NCBI GenBank assembly: GCA_005768725.1
Contig: VAFM01000001.1
Coordinates: 868,001 to 932,000 of the forward strand
DNA: 64,000 nt
From: Blastochloris viridis
GTDB taxonomy: Bacteria; Pseudomonadota; Alphaproteobacteria; UBA2136; UBA6156
Reading direction: 5' to 3'
Shown here: in pieces, positions 49,296 through 57,682 of the stretch
Layout: the number at the start of each line of letters is the position of its first letter
How positions within the stretch are numbered: the first letter of the stretch is position 1
The notes under the pieces: generated by a model
Seen by the model: the letters and a program-made list of their open reading frames with translations, nothing else
What the model was told of the DNA's origin: nothing
Databases searched by the model: none
Position numbers and translations under genes: made by a program

Positions 49296-49929
49296 ACACC
49301 TGACCGAAGAGAAGAACACCCAGGCCCGCACCGATATGATGCAAACGCTGATGCAGGGTTTTGACACCGAGGTGGCCGGGCAGATCAGCACCGTCGTCGC
49401 TGCCGGAGAGCAACTCAGTAGTTCGGCGCATGAGATCGGCCAGAAGGCCAGCAGCGTTAATACCGCCGCGACCAAGGCGCGCGACCTGAGTGAGGATTCA
49501 CGCTTGCTCAACACGCAGCTGACGCACGCCACCCGCGATATCTCCACCGTTGTTGACCTGATTGAAGATGTGGCCCAGCAGACCAATCTGCTGGCGCTTA
49601 ACGCCTCGATCGAAGCGGCGCGGGCGGGCGATGCCGGCAAGGGCTTTGCCGTGGTCGCCAATGAGGTCAAGAAACTGGCGCACACCACCGCTGACGCGAC
49701 TGACGGCATACGTGGCCGAATCCGGGATATTCAGGCGGCGGTTGAAAAAACCGTGGCCTCCAGCGATGCCATTACTGATGCGGTGGAAGAAATTTCGGCC
49801 CATGCGCTCGCCATTTCCAGCAGCCTTGGTGAGCAGGTCCAAGCCACCGGCGATATCTCGCGCGGGATGACCGATGTCCAAGCTGCCATGCAGCAGTTCT
49901 TCCAGCAGATGGATTCGCGGGCGTCTTAA
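49255..49929 (+). CDS. Methyl-accepting chemotaxis signalling domain (C-terminal part of the globin-coupled receptor)
   Basis: The frame is readable from about 49171 ([20 protein letters not shown] completes the globin). It then gives [19 protein letters not shown], a helical linker and an MCP cytoplasmic domain whose hairpin tip is [20 protein letters not shown] followed by [15 protein letters not shown]. No transmembrane or HAMP segment is present, so the intact protein would be a soluble HemAT-like receptor of about 365 aa signalling to CheA/CheW (not encoded here). If translation restarts at the GTG 49255, the product lacks its sensor. A sequencing error, a recent pseudogene, or recoding are all possible. 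Confidence 0.8.
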   Translation: MVFMDMDAIYAVYEHLTEEKNTQARTDMMQTLMQGFDTEVAGQISTVVAAGEQLSSSAHEIGQKASSVNTAATKARDLSEDSRLLNTQLTHATRDISTVVDLIEDVAQQTNLLALNASIEAARAGDAGKGFAVVANEVKKLAHTTADATDGIRGRIRDIQAAVEKTVASSDAITDAVEEISAHALAISSSLGEQVQATGDISRGMTDVQAAMQQFFQQMDSRAS

Positions 49930-49936
49930 CGACGGG

Positions 49937-50734
49937 CTAGAGCCACGTCAGAGCGGCGAGACCGAAGATACCCAGCACAATGCGGTAGTAGGCAAACGGC
50001 GCAAAACCATGGCGGGCGATAAAGCCAACCGCCCACTTGACCACGCACAGCGCCACCACAAAGGTGGTTACAAAGCCGATGCCGATAACGGTCATATCGT
50101 CCATGGTCAGCAGGTCGCGGCTTTTGAAGAGGTCGTACGCCGTGGCACCGAACATGGTGGGAATGGCAAGGAAGAACGAGAATTCGGTGGCGGTCTTACG
50201 GTCGAGGCCCATCAGCAAGCCCCCCAGAATAGTAGCGCCACTGCGGCTGACGCCGGGAATCAGCGCCAGACACTGGCAGATACCGACCTTGATGCTGGTC
50301 AGCCAATTCATCTCTTCCACCGCATGGATACGCGATTTGGGGGCGTATTTTTCGGCCAGCAGAATAGCAAAGCCCCCGACGACCAGAGCTGTACAGACCA
50401 CGTAAGGCGAGAACAGCACTTCTTTAATAAAGCCATGCAGAGCAGCACCCAGTACGGCGGCGGGCAGAAACGCGATCAGCACGGCGGCGGCAAAGCGGCG
50501 GGCTTCCGGTTTGGTCGGCAGGTTGATGAAGACAGTCCAGAGACGGCTGAAGTAAAGCACGCAGACCGCGAGAATGGCACCGAGCTGGATGGCAACCTTG
50601 AAGACGTCGGCCCCCTCACCTTCGAACCCCAGCACGTGGCCGAGCAGAATCAGGTGACCGGTGCTGGAGACCGGCAGGAATTCGGTTGCTGCCTCGAGAA
50701 CACCGAGCAGTACCGCGTTGAAATAGAGTTCCAT
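49937..50734 (-). CDS. uppP: Undecaprenyl-diphosphatase UppP (BacA)
   Basis: Membrane phosphatase recycling the C55 lipid carrier of cell-wall synthesis. The 265-aa protein has about eight membrane helices and the family's active-site segments: LEAATEFLPVSSTGHLILLG near the N-terminus and the second motif GVSRSGATILGGLLMGLDRK. AGAAGGCGTCTT precedes the ATG. It is the only gene on this strand between the chemoreceptor and the MipA gene. Confidence 0.96.
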   Translation of the reverse strand: MELYFNAVLLGVLEAATEFLPVSSTGHLILLGHVLGFEGEGADVFKVAIQLGAILAVCVLYFSRLWTVFINLPTKPEARRFAAAVLIAFLPAAVLGAALHGFIKEVLFSPYVVCTALVVGGFAILLAEKYAPKSRIHAVEEMNWLTSIKVGICQCLALIPGVSRSGATILGGLLMGLDRKTATEFSFFLAIPTMFGATAYDLFKSRDLLTMDDMTVIGIGFVTTFVVALCVVKWAVGFIARHGFAPFAYYRIVLGIFGLAALTWL

Positions 50735-50812
50735 AAGACGCCTTCTGTTATCCTCATCTTGGTAGCGCAGCCGCGCGGCAAGCTCAACCCCTATGCCGCA
50801 ATGCTATCCATG

Positions 50813-50835
50813 AAAAAGGCGCCCTCTGGCGCCTC
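50813..50835 (-). terminator. Intrinsic terminator after the MipA-family gene
   Basis: On the minus strand AGGCGCC AGAG GGCGCCTTTTT. Confidence 0.85.
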
Positions 50836-50850
50836 TTTCCTTCTGCAATG

Positions 50851-51624
50851 TTAGAAGCTGTAAGCAATGCCGAGCATCACCTTCGGTTGCAGCTTTTCCT
50901 TCACCAGCGGGCTGTCGGCGGCATCGCCGATCAGATAGTCGGCACCGACGCCGCCCATCATGCTCCAGTTCTGGGTAAAGCTGTGACGAACGCCGACATT
51001 GGCGTCGACGTGGGTCAGGCCGGCATCCGGACGGTAGGCCGGACGGGTGGGCGTAGCACGGCTGACCGGCACACCGTAGTAGGTGCGGACAAAGTCTTCG
51101 CTGCCGTAGTTCACGCCACCGGAAAGGGTCAGCAGGCTGACTTCGCTGAGCGGCAGGGCGTAGTCCGCACCGGCGCGGGCGGTCATACCACCGTGGGCAT
51201 CGCTGGCGTCGAACAGCATGTTCCCTTCAAAGCCGAGTTGCTGGGTGGCCTGGAAGCGGACCTTCGGACCGATCTCAAACGCACCGTCGACATCTTCCAT
51301 GCCGCGCAGAGTGTCGCTGTCGGAGCTGTCGCGCTCCCAGCGGTAGGAGCCCATCAGACCTACGGTCAGACGTTCATCGATAGCGTGGTCGAGACCAGCC
51401 GACAGACCCTTGAAGTAAAGGGTGTTACCCGGGCTGACTTCGGTCTTGGCGTTGATCAGCGGAATCGGGCGGGCCTCATAATCATCGGCGCCCGAGTACT
51501 CGGGTGCGTACATGACACCGGCACCGATGGTGAGCGGCGAGTTGGCGGTTTGAGCGTAGCTTTGCGCATGAGCTGCACCGGTGGCCAGCACAGCGGCGGC
51601 AACGGCAAAGGACAGGGTTTTCAT
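50851..51624 (-). CDS. MipA/OmpV-family outer membrane protein
   Basis: A beta-barrel outer membrane protein. The 257-aa product has a Sec signal peptide (MKTLSFAVAAAVLATGAAHA) and begins the mature part with QSYAQTANSPLTIGAGVMYA and PEYSGADDYEARPIPLINAK, the MipA/OmpV signature. The rest alternates hydrophobic and polar residues, and it ends with Phe (VMLGIAYSF), the typical barrel-insertion signal. CTAGGAGAAGAATGTAATG-like bases precede the start. The role in alphaproteobacteria is not defined; MipA in E. coli scaffolds murein enzymes. Confidence 0.88.
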   Translation of the reverse strand: MKTLSFAVAAAVLATGAAHAQSYAQTANSPLTIGAGVMYAPEYSGADDYEARPIPLINAKTEVSPGNTLYFKGLSAGLDHAIDERLTVGLMGSYRWERDSSDSDTLRGMEDVDGAFEIGPKVRFQATQQLGFEGNMLFDASDAHGGMTARAGADYALPLSEVSLLTLSGGVNYGSEDFVRTYYGVPVSRATPTRPAYRPDAGLTHVDANVGVRHSFTQNWSMMGGVGADYLIGDAADSPLVKEKLQPKVMLGIAYSF

Positions 51625-51746
51625 TACATTCTTCTCCTAGGGTTATCGGGTTAAGTGTAACAAGTGAACGCACGATGTCAACGAAACCGCCAAACGTCGG
51701 CTCATGGTGTGTGCAATTTCCGCGGAGTGGCGCGACCCAACGGTCC

Positions 51747-52310
51747 CTATTTACTGCGTGCGCAGAGGGAATCGGCCGCGGCAATCGCCTGGCTGAGTTC
51801 GGCCTTGTTGGGGTAGAACCAAGGGAGATCACGTGCGGCACTGCGGAAGGCAGTCATGCTCGGCCATTTGCGGTGCGACACAGGCCCCACTGCGGCTGTA
51901 GCGGCGGTGGCCAAAGAAAAAGCCCCTTTGCTTTCCTTCTGCTGATAGCTGAGCATGGAGATATCCTGCACCAGTAGCAGTGAACGCAGGCACAATGCCG
52001 CGCGCTGATCCGGCATCAGGTCTTCCGGCGGGGCCATATAGACCTTCTGGATGACCACCGGCGGCTGGGCCTGCGGTTGCGGCGACAACGGTAGATTCAG
52101 CGTGGAGGACGGTACGCCCATCGCCTCCGGATAGAGCGTGGGCGAGACGTAAATAACGGTCGGCGTCACCATCGGCTCGGCGGGCGGCAGGCTGTAAGCC
52201 TCCGGCGCGGGAGAGATGGAGGGCTGAAAGAAGGACGGCGCCGCATTCTCCAGACGCACCGGTGCCAGCAGCACAGGAGCGAGAAGTAGCGCGAGAAGTC
52301 CACGTTTCAT
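51747..52310 (-). CDS. Exported proline-rich protein of unknown function, 187 aa
   Basis: From ATG 52310 the product starts MKRGLLALLLAPVLLAPVRL, a signal peptide or anchor without a lipobox. The next 90 residues are Pro/Ser-rich (PSISPAPEAYSLPPAEPMV, NLPLSPQPQAQPPVV) and probably extended; the C-terminal part has a helical cysteine-containing domain (RAALCLRSLLLVQDISMLSY, AELSQAIAAADSLCARSK). Two Cys could form a disulfide in the periplasm. It follows ihfB on the same strand, but a terminator separates them. I do not recognise the family. Confidence 0.6.
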   Translation of the reverse strand: MKRGLLALLLAPVLLAPVRLENAAPSFFQPSISPAPEAYSLPPAEPMVTPTVIYVSPTLYPEAMGVPSSTLNLPLSPQPQAQPPVVIQKVYMAPPEDLMPDQRAALCLRSLLLVQDISMLSYQQKESKGAFSLATAATAAVGPVSHRKWPSMTAFRSAARDLPWFYPNKAELSQAIAAADSLCARSK

Positions 52311-52341
52311 AGTCCACACGCTAGCATGGTGGCCACCTCTA

Positions 52342-52365
52342 CAAAAGGCCTCCTTGCGGAGGCCT
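52342..52365 (-). terminator. Intrinsic terminator after ihfB
   Basis: On the minus strand AGGCCTCC GCAA GGAGGCCTTTTG. Confidence 0.75.
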
Positions 52366-52382
52366 GATGTGCTTGCGGGCAT

Positions 52383-52661
52383 CTACTTGTTGATGCGGGT
52401 GCGCAGCTCTTTACCGGTCTTGAAGAACGGCACGCGCTTGGCGGGCACACTGACGGCCACGCCGGTGCGCGGGTTGCGGCCCTTGCGAGCAGCACGCTCA
52501 CGTACCGAGAAAGCACCGAAACCGCGCAGTTCAACGCGACCACCTTCGACGAGGGTGGTGGTGATTTCTTCAAAAATAGTGTTTACCAGCTTTTCCAGAT
52601 CATCAGCACGCAGGTCGGGGTGGGTGCTGGAAAGCTTCTGGATGAGTTCGGATTTCGTCAT
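52383..52661 (-). CDS. ihfB: Integration host factor beta subunit
   Basis: IHF-beta pairs with IHF-alpha to bend DNA; among other roles it activates sigma-54 promoters, of which one drives the flagellar operon in this window. The 92-aa sequence begins [20 protein letters not shown] and has the family core [27 protein letters not shown], and [16 protein letters not shown]. The Pro in the beta-arm that intercalates in DNA is conserved (NPRTG). AAGAAGGGGAC precedes the start. ihfA is not in the window. Confidence 0.93.
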   Translation of the reverse strand: MTKSELIQKLSSTHPDLRADDLEKLVNTIFEEITTTLVEGGRVELRGFGAFSVRERAARKGRNPRTGVAVSVPAKRVPFFKTGKELRTRINK

Positions 52662-52690
52662 GAGTTAGGTCCCCTTCTTGTCCTCAAATA

Positions 52691-52719
52691 TCTTTAGCAC
52701 GAGCGGTTTGGCACAACAA
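52691..52719 (-). promoter_or_regulatory. Candidate ihfB promoter
   Basis: On the minus strand TTGTTG (52714-52719), 17 bases, TAAAGA (52691-52696). The rest of 52720-52873 holds no gene; AT-rich T-runs near 52800-52845 may act as a weak terminator for the gene at 52874. Confidence 0.4.
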
Positions 52720-52873
52720 GCGCACCGCTGCTTTGGGCCGGACAATGCCCCAAAGTGACAGGCTCGGCAAGGGGAAATAGGTCGTTTTTCGGATTTGGTA
52801 AGCAAAATACTCCGAAAAAGACGAAAAAAGACATTAACGCCGTTTCGGGCGGTTTAACTTCGGCCAACCCCTA

Positions 52874-53572
52874 TTACGCGACGCGGCGCGCACGCTGAGC
52901 CAAAGGCACCACATTAGTGGCCAGATGACCAATGGTGGGGGCCAGCGGCGGCAGGGGCTCGAAGATCAGCGCTGCGCCGTGCTCGGCCATGCCGCCACGC
53001 GCGGGCGTATAGCCGGCGCGGATCTCGATAGCGTAATTGACCGGACCGAAGCCTTTCGTCAGCATGATCGAGACCTGCTCGATCAGCGCTTCTTCGACAC
53101 GGCCATCGACATCGCTTTCACGCTTAAGGCTCCAGCCAAGACTGAGCACGGCGTCGGGGCAGGACATCTGGCACAGGCGGATGAACTGCTCCGGCTCCAT
53201 ACCCTCGGCTGGATTGGCGGCGGCCAGCAGGCTGAAAATCTCGGTGTGCAGAATGACGGGGGTCTCGACGGCCATCTGACGCAGAATCGCAAGGGTCGGC
53301 TCAATGGCGGCGGGGTTATGGAAGTCCAGCTTCAGCGCCTTACCGGCGGTGGTGGCGGCAGCGATGAGGGTAGCAGCATCCATTTCGGCATGTTGACCAG
53401 CTTCGGCCACCAGCGGGGTGGCATCGGATGGGCCGAAATGGATATCGGCTTCGATCACATGAAGAGTAGGATCGCCCAGCGCCGCCTCCAATTTGGCGGC
53501 GGTGTTGACGCGGTGCGCCCAATGAAGGGCGGAGGCATCGGCAACATCAAAATAGGCGGCTACGCTTTGCAT
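52874..53572 (-). CDS. FAM151/menorin-like domain protein
   Basis: The 232-aa protein appears to be a bacterial relative of eukaryotic FAM151 (menorin, formerly DUF2181), a TIM-barrel fold related to glycerophosphodiester phosphodiesterases. Evidence: the N-terminal HWAHRVNTAAKLEAAL and HVIEADIHFG, which match 'WAHavNs..el..aL...miEaDv', then TPLVAEAGQH; a later ALKLDFHNPAAIEPTLAIL segment and the C-terminal PVNYAIEIRAGYTPARGGMA. There is no signal peptide. No biochemical role is established for the bacterial members. It lies alone between ihfB and an ankyrin gene. Confidence 0.7.
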   Translation of the reverse strand: MQSVAAYFDVADASALHWAHRVNTAAKLEAALGDPTLHVIEADIHFGPSDATPLVAEAGQHAEMDAATLIAAATTAGKALKLDFHNPAAIEPTLAILRQMAVETPVILHTEIFSLLAAANPAEGMEPEQFIRLCQMSCPDAVLSLGWSLKRESDVDGRVEEALIEQVSIMLTKGFGPVNYAIEIRAGYTPARGGMAEHGAALIFEPLPPLAPTIGHLATNVVPLAQRARRVA

Positions 53573-53670
53573 GGTTTCAACCTAGCCGGTTTGCAGGCCC
53601 TGCGCGAGGGGGCAAACGATTTGTGTGCTGAGGATTGTGGCGGATGAGAGACGCGGACGCGCCCGACACC

Positions 53671-54825
53671 TTAACGCTTAGGAGCCGGTTTACCGAGAAC
53701 ATTGCTGCGTTTGGCACCGTTGGCCAGCAGCAGGTTGGCGATCGCGTGGTCCTGGTTGCCCAATGCAATATCCATCGGTGCGACACCGTTGCGGTCGGTA
53801 CGGGTGGCGCTGGCGCCGTTTTCCAGCAGCATCTTGGCCATCTGGTAATAGCCGCCACGCACGGCATAGGCCAGCGAACTGCGACCGGAAAGGTCGACCA
53901 GATTGGTATCGGCGCCCAATTGAATGAGCTTGCGCGCCATTTCGACCGAGTTCTTGCGGGTGGCGATCATCAGCGGCGTGTTGCCGAAACGGTCTTGGCG
54001 GTTAGGCTTGCCACCGGCGCGGATGATGAAGTCGGCCATCGCCAGATTGTTCTGGTCCACGGCGTAGAACAGCGGCGTCCAACCATCCAGGGTGGCGGCC
54101 TCCGGCTGGGCACCGGCGGCCAACAGCAGACTGCTCATTTCCGGCAGGCCCAGGGCGATGGTGCGGTGGAGCGGGGTTTCAAGATTGGTGGTGGCGCCGT
54201 TCACTTCGGCCCCGGCGGCGATCAGCAGCTTGACGGCTTCGATCTGGTTGGACTCGGCAGCGGCCATAAGAGCGGTAGAGGAGAAGGCGTTACGGGACAT
54301 CACCGGCATACCGGCACGCAGGTAAGCCTTCAGCGCGTCGATATTACCTTTGCGGGCGGCTTCAAAATAACCGTTGACCGACCACGCGTAACCCATCTGG
54401 GCCAGCAGGGCGCGATCCTGCATTGCCACGGCCTCCTGCGGGGTAGTGGGCGTTGTGATGCCCGCGCTCTTCATCTGCTCCGGCGTCAGCTTTTTAAAGG
54501 TGGTGATCGTATTCTCCGGCAGGGTGAAAATGGTATGGCGCACCGCGGGCTTGGTGCTGAAGACCTGCATGGGATAGACGGCCTCGTATGCGGCGGGGGG
54601 TGGCGTGTAGGCATAGGCTGCGTCATCGGCGCCGCTGCCGAAGAGCATGCGTACCAGGACCACAACTATAATAAGAGCAACCCCGACCAGACCGAGCAGG
54701 ATGCCGCGCCCGGCCAGCCAGGTCGGCATGGCCAGCGGTTCACCCTCCGGACGCTGCAAAAGCGTGCCCAGCCGCCCTTGCCACTTGGCAATTGCGGGGT
54801 GATTGAGGAATGAGGGCTTGGACAT
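53671..54825 (-). CDS. Membrane-anchored ankyrin-repeat protein
   Basis: A 384-aa protein with a cytoplasmic N-terminus (residues 1-45), one membrane helix (ILLGLVGVALIIVVVLVRML) and a periplasmic or exposed C-terminal part with about six ankyrin repeats from residue ~160. Repeat examples: GNIDALKAYLRAGMPVMSRN, AVKLLIAAGAEVNGATTNLE, GWTPLFYAVDQNNLAMADFI and DLSGRSSLAYAVRGGYYQMA. These mediate protein binding. No secretion signal or enzyme domain is seen. The ATG at 54825 lies 8 bases after an AATATC -10, in turn 17 bases from TTGACG, so its message is probably leaderless. Confidence 0.88.
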   Translation of the reverse strand: MSKPSFLNHPAIAKWQGRLGTLLQRPEGEPLAMPTWLAGRGILLGLVGVALIIVVVLVRMLFGSGADDAAYAYTPPPAAYEAVYPMQVFSTKPAVRHTIFTLPENTITTFKKLTPEQMKSAGITTPTTPQEAVAMQDRALLAQMGYAWSVNGYFEAARKGNIDALKAYLRAGMPVMSRNAFSSTALMAAAESNQIEAVKLLIAAGAEVNGATTNLETPLHRTIALGLPEMSSLLLAAGAQPEAATLDGWTPLFYAVDQNNLAMADFIIRAGGKPNRQDRFGNTPLMIATRKNSVEMARKLIQLGADTNLVDLSGRSSLAYAVRGGYYQMAKMLLENGASATRTDRNGVAPMDIALGNQDHAIANLLLANGAKRSNVLGKPAPKR

Positions 54826-54833
54826 AGGAAAAA

Positions 54834-54862
54834 GATATTGATGGAATGGCTTGACACGTCAA
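54834..54862 (-). promoter_or_regulatory. Leaderless-type promoter of the ankyrin gene
   Basis: On the minus strand TTGACG (54857-54862), 17 bases, AATATC (54834-54839), then 8 bases to the ATG. The -35 lies within an 18-bp palindrome. Confidence 0.5.
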
Positions 54863-54865
54863 GCC
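54848..54865. promoter_or_regulatory. Perfect 18-bp palindrome in the ankyrin/aspS divergent region
   Basis: GGCTTGAC-AC-GTCAAGCC is a perfect inverted repeat with 8-bp arms and 2-base spacer. It contains a TTGAC -35 on each strand and is not followed by a T-run, so it looks like an operator rather than a terminator. Confidence 0.5.
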
Positions 54866-54907
54866 CTGAAAGGGAAAAGTGCGGACGAAGTAATGAGAGT
54901 GTATGCC

Positions 54908-56728
54908 ATGTCTGCCACGCTGCCCCTGAACAGCACCTACCGCACCCTGACCTGCGGCCAACCGCGCCTTGACCATGTCGGTCAGACCATCAAGCTTGCG
55001 GGCTGGATTTTCCGCCGCCGCGACCACGGCGGAGTTGTGTTTATTGATCTGCGCGACACCACCGGCATCACCCAAGTGGTGTTCAAGCCGGATACCCTGG
55101 GCGCGGACGTGATCGAAGCCATCACCCACACCGGCATGGAAAGCGTTATTATGGTAGAGGGCAAACTGATCGCCCGTGGCGAAGGCCTGGCCAACCCCAA
55201 CCTGCCGACCGGTGCCGTAGAGCTGGACGTGACCAGCCACAAAGTTCTGGGTAAGGCCGACCCCCTGCCCTACGCGATTACCGACGACAGCGTGCCGGAA
55301 GAGCTGAAGCTGACCTACCGCTTTTTGGACCTGCGCCGTGAAGATGTGTCCAACACCATCAAGCTGCGCAGCGATGTCATCGCGTCCCTGCGTCGCCGCA
55401 TGTGGGACAAAGGCTTCCGTGAGTTCCAGACCCCGATTCTGACCGCCAGCAGCCCGGAAGGCGCGCGCGACTTTCTGGTACCCAGCCGTCTGCACCCGGG
55501 CAAGTTCTATGCCCTGCCGCAGGCTCCGCAGCAGTTCAAGCAACTGCTGATGGTCTCCGGTTTCGACAAGTACTTCCAAGTAGCGCCGTGCTTCCGCGAC
55601 GAAGACGCCCGTGCCGACCGCTGCCCGACCGATTTTTACCAACTCGACCTCGAAATGAGCTTCATCCAGCAGGAAGATGTGTTCAACCTAGTGGAAGACG
55701 TGGTGGGTGGCACTTTCTCGGAATTCGCCGGTTGGAACGGCAACGGCCGCAACCCGAACGGCCGCCACAGCATGGGCGCACCGTGGATCCGTATCCCCTA
55801 CAACGAGGCCATGCTGAAGTATTCGTCTGACAAGCCGGACCTGCGCTGCCCGCTGGAGATCACCGACGTATCTGACGTGTGGGCCGAAAGCGAATTCGGT
55901 GTGTTCAAAACCATCATTGCTGGCAAGGGCTCCATCCGTATGATCGGTGTGCCCGGTGCCACCACTCAGCCGCGCAGCTGGTTCGATAATATCGGTAAAT
56001 GGGCACAGGACGAACTGGGCGCCCCGGCCGCTCCGGGCTACATCACCTGGAAGGAAGACGGTTTTGGCGGCCCGCTGACCAAGTTCCTCAAGCCCGAGCA
56101 GATCGAAGGCATGTTCGCCCGCGCTAAAATTGGTGTTGGCGGCGTGATCTTCTTTGTGGCCGGTAAAGAGCCGAGCATCCACAAGATCCTCAACCCGCTG
56201 CGCGTGCGCTTGGGCAAGGACTGCAACCTGAATGAAGAAGGCGTGTTCAAGTTCGCGTGGATCGTCGACTTCCCGATGTTTGAAGAAGCCGATGACGGCA
56301 AGATCGACTTCAGCCACAACCCGTTCTCCATGCCGCAGGGTGGCCTGGAAGCGTTGCAGACGCAAGACCCGCTGACCATCAAGGCCTACCAGTACGATCT
56401 GGTGTGCAACGGTTATGAGCTGATCTCCGGCGGCATCCGCAACCACCTGCCGGAAGCGATGATCAAGGCGTTTGAAATTGCCGGTTACGGCGAAGAGACC
56501 GTGAAGGACAAATTCCGCGGTATGTGGAAGGCGTTCCACCTTGGCACCCCGCCGCACGGCGGCTGTGCGCTGGGTATTGAGCGTACCATCATGCTGCTGG
56601 CCGAAAGCAACATGGTGCGCGAGGTCGTGACCTTCCCGATGACCCAGCGCGGCGAAGACCTGCTGATGGGTGCACCTGCCGTTGTGGAAGAGCGTCAGTT
56701 GAAGGAACTGCATATTAAATTGCGCTAG
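54908..56728 (+). CDS. aspS: Aspartyl-tRNA synthetase, bacterial type
   Basis: Class IIb synthetase. The 606-aa protein (from ATG 54908, MSATLPLNSTYRTLTCGQPR) has an OB-fold anticodon domain (ITQVVFKPDTLGADV), then the class II core: motif 1 and LPQAPQQFKQLLMVSGFDKY, FRDEDARADRCPTDFYQLDL (motif 2), a GAD-type insertion (about 300-420) and motif 3 GCALGIERTIMLL. The bacterial insertion and C-terminal extension are normal. Alternative starts at 54851 or 54893 are weaker. Confidence 0.97.
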   Translation: MSATLPLNSTYRTLTCGQPRLDHVGQTIKLAGWIFRRRDHGGVVFIDLRDTTGITQVVFKPDTLGADVIEAITHTGMESVIMVEGKLIARGEGLANPNLPTGAVELDVTSHKVLGKADPLPYAITDDSVPEELKLTYRFLDLRREDVSNTIKLRSDVIASLRRRMWDKGFREFQTPILTASSPEGARDFLVPSRLHPGKFYALPQAPQQFKQLLMVSGFDKYFQVAPCFRDEDARADRCPTDFYQLDLEMSFIQQEDVFNLVEDVVGGTFSEFAGWNGNGRNPNGRHSMGAPWIRIPYNEAMLKYSSDKPDLRCPLEITDVSDVWAESEFGVFKTIIAGKGSIRMIGVPGATTQPRSWFDNIGKWAQDELGAPAAPGYITWKEDGFGGPLTKFLKPEQIEGMFARAKIGVGGVIFFVAGKEPSIHKILNPLRVRLGKDCNLNEEGVFKFAWIVDFPMFEEADDGKIDFSHNPFSMPQGGLEALQTQDPLTIKAYQYDLVCNGYELISGGIRNHLPEAMIKAFEIAGYGEETVKDKFRGMWKAFHLGTPPHGGCALGIERTIMLLAESNMVREVVTFPMTQRGEDLLMGAPAVVEERQLKELHIKLR

Positions 56729-56738
56729 TCTTCTGCTT

Positions 56739-56769
56739 ACTAAAAACCGCCCTGTGGGCGGTTTTTAGT
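56739..56769. terminator. Bidirectional terminator between aspS and the propeller gene
   Basis: ACTAAAAACCGCCC TGT GGGCGGTTTTTAGT is a perfect inverted repeat. Confidence 0.92.
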
Positions 56770-56821
56770 AAATGTTACTCCTTCAGACAGGATGACAAGG
56801 GTATTAATAATATTTCGGCCT

Positions 56822-57682
56822 TTATCTATTACATGAGGCACTCATGGCGCGGTCTCCTCCGAAGCCCGAGAATGCGATAGCGACAAAGCGCTTATTGCCA
56901 TATGTAATTGCGTACCAAGCAATATGATTTATGGCGTCACGGCCGGTCCAGGTAATACCGTCGGTAGACGTCATCATATCGTTGGTGCTGCTACCGCCCG
57001 TGGCTGCTACGGCAACGAAGAGCCCGTTGCCATAGGTGACGCTGGTCCAACCATAGTCGGCGACACTGGCGCGGATGGTCCAGTTAATACCGTCGGGAGA
57101 CGTCATGATGCGATTACCCGTGCCTGATGTCGCCACCGCGACGAAGAGGCCGTTACCGTAGGTGAGGCCTTGCCAAGCATTGTCGGCGGCACTGGTGCGG
57201 AGTGTCCAGGTGATGCCGTTGGGGGAGGTCATGACCCGGTTACCTGTGCCTGTGCCTGCTACGGCGACAAAGAGACCGTTGCCATAAGTGACGCTTCTCC
57301 AGTTATTATCGGCGGGGCTGGTGCGGAGAGTCCAGTTGATACCGTCGGGAGAGGTCATGACACGATTACCAGTACCTGAGATGGCGACAGCGACAAAAAG
57401 ACCGTTGCCATAGGTGACGCTTGCCCAATTATTATCGGCAGGTGTGGTGCGGATGGTCCAAGTGATACCGTCGGGGGAGGTCATGACACGATTGCCAGTA
57501 CCTGTCATGGCGACAGCGACAAAGAGGCCGTTGCCGTAGGTGACGCTATTCCAGCCATTATCGGCGGCACTGACGCGTTCGGTCCAGGTGATACCATCGG
57601 GCGACGTCATCACCCGGTTACCAGAACCCGAGGATGAGACCGCGACAAAAAGACCGTTGCCATAGGTGATGCTGGTCCAGTT
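56822..57682 (-). repeat. Tandem repeat array, seven units of about 126 bp
   Basis: Seven diverged copies of a ~126-bp unit encode the propeller blades. They are recognisable at DNA level through recurring elements such as GGTAACGGTCTCTTT-like and ATGACCTCCCC-like words on the minus strand. Confidence 0.8.

Noticed and set aside
56822..57682. Repeat array considered as CRISPR or mobile repeat
   Set aside because: The ~126-bp units are in frame and encode protein blades; there are no short identical repeats with unique spacers.
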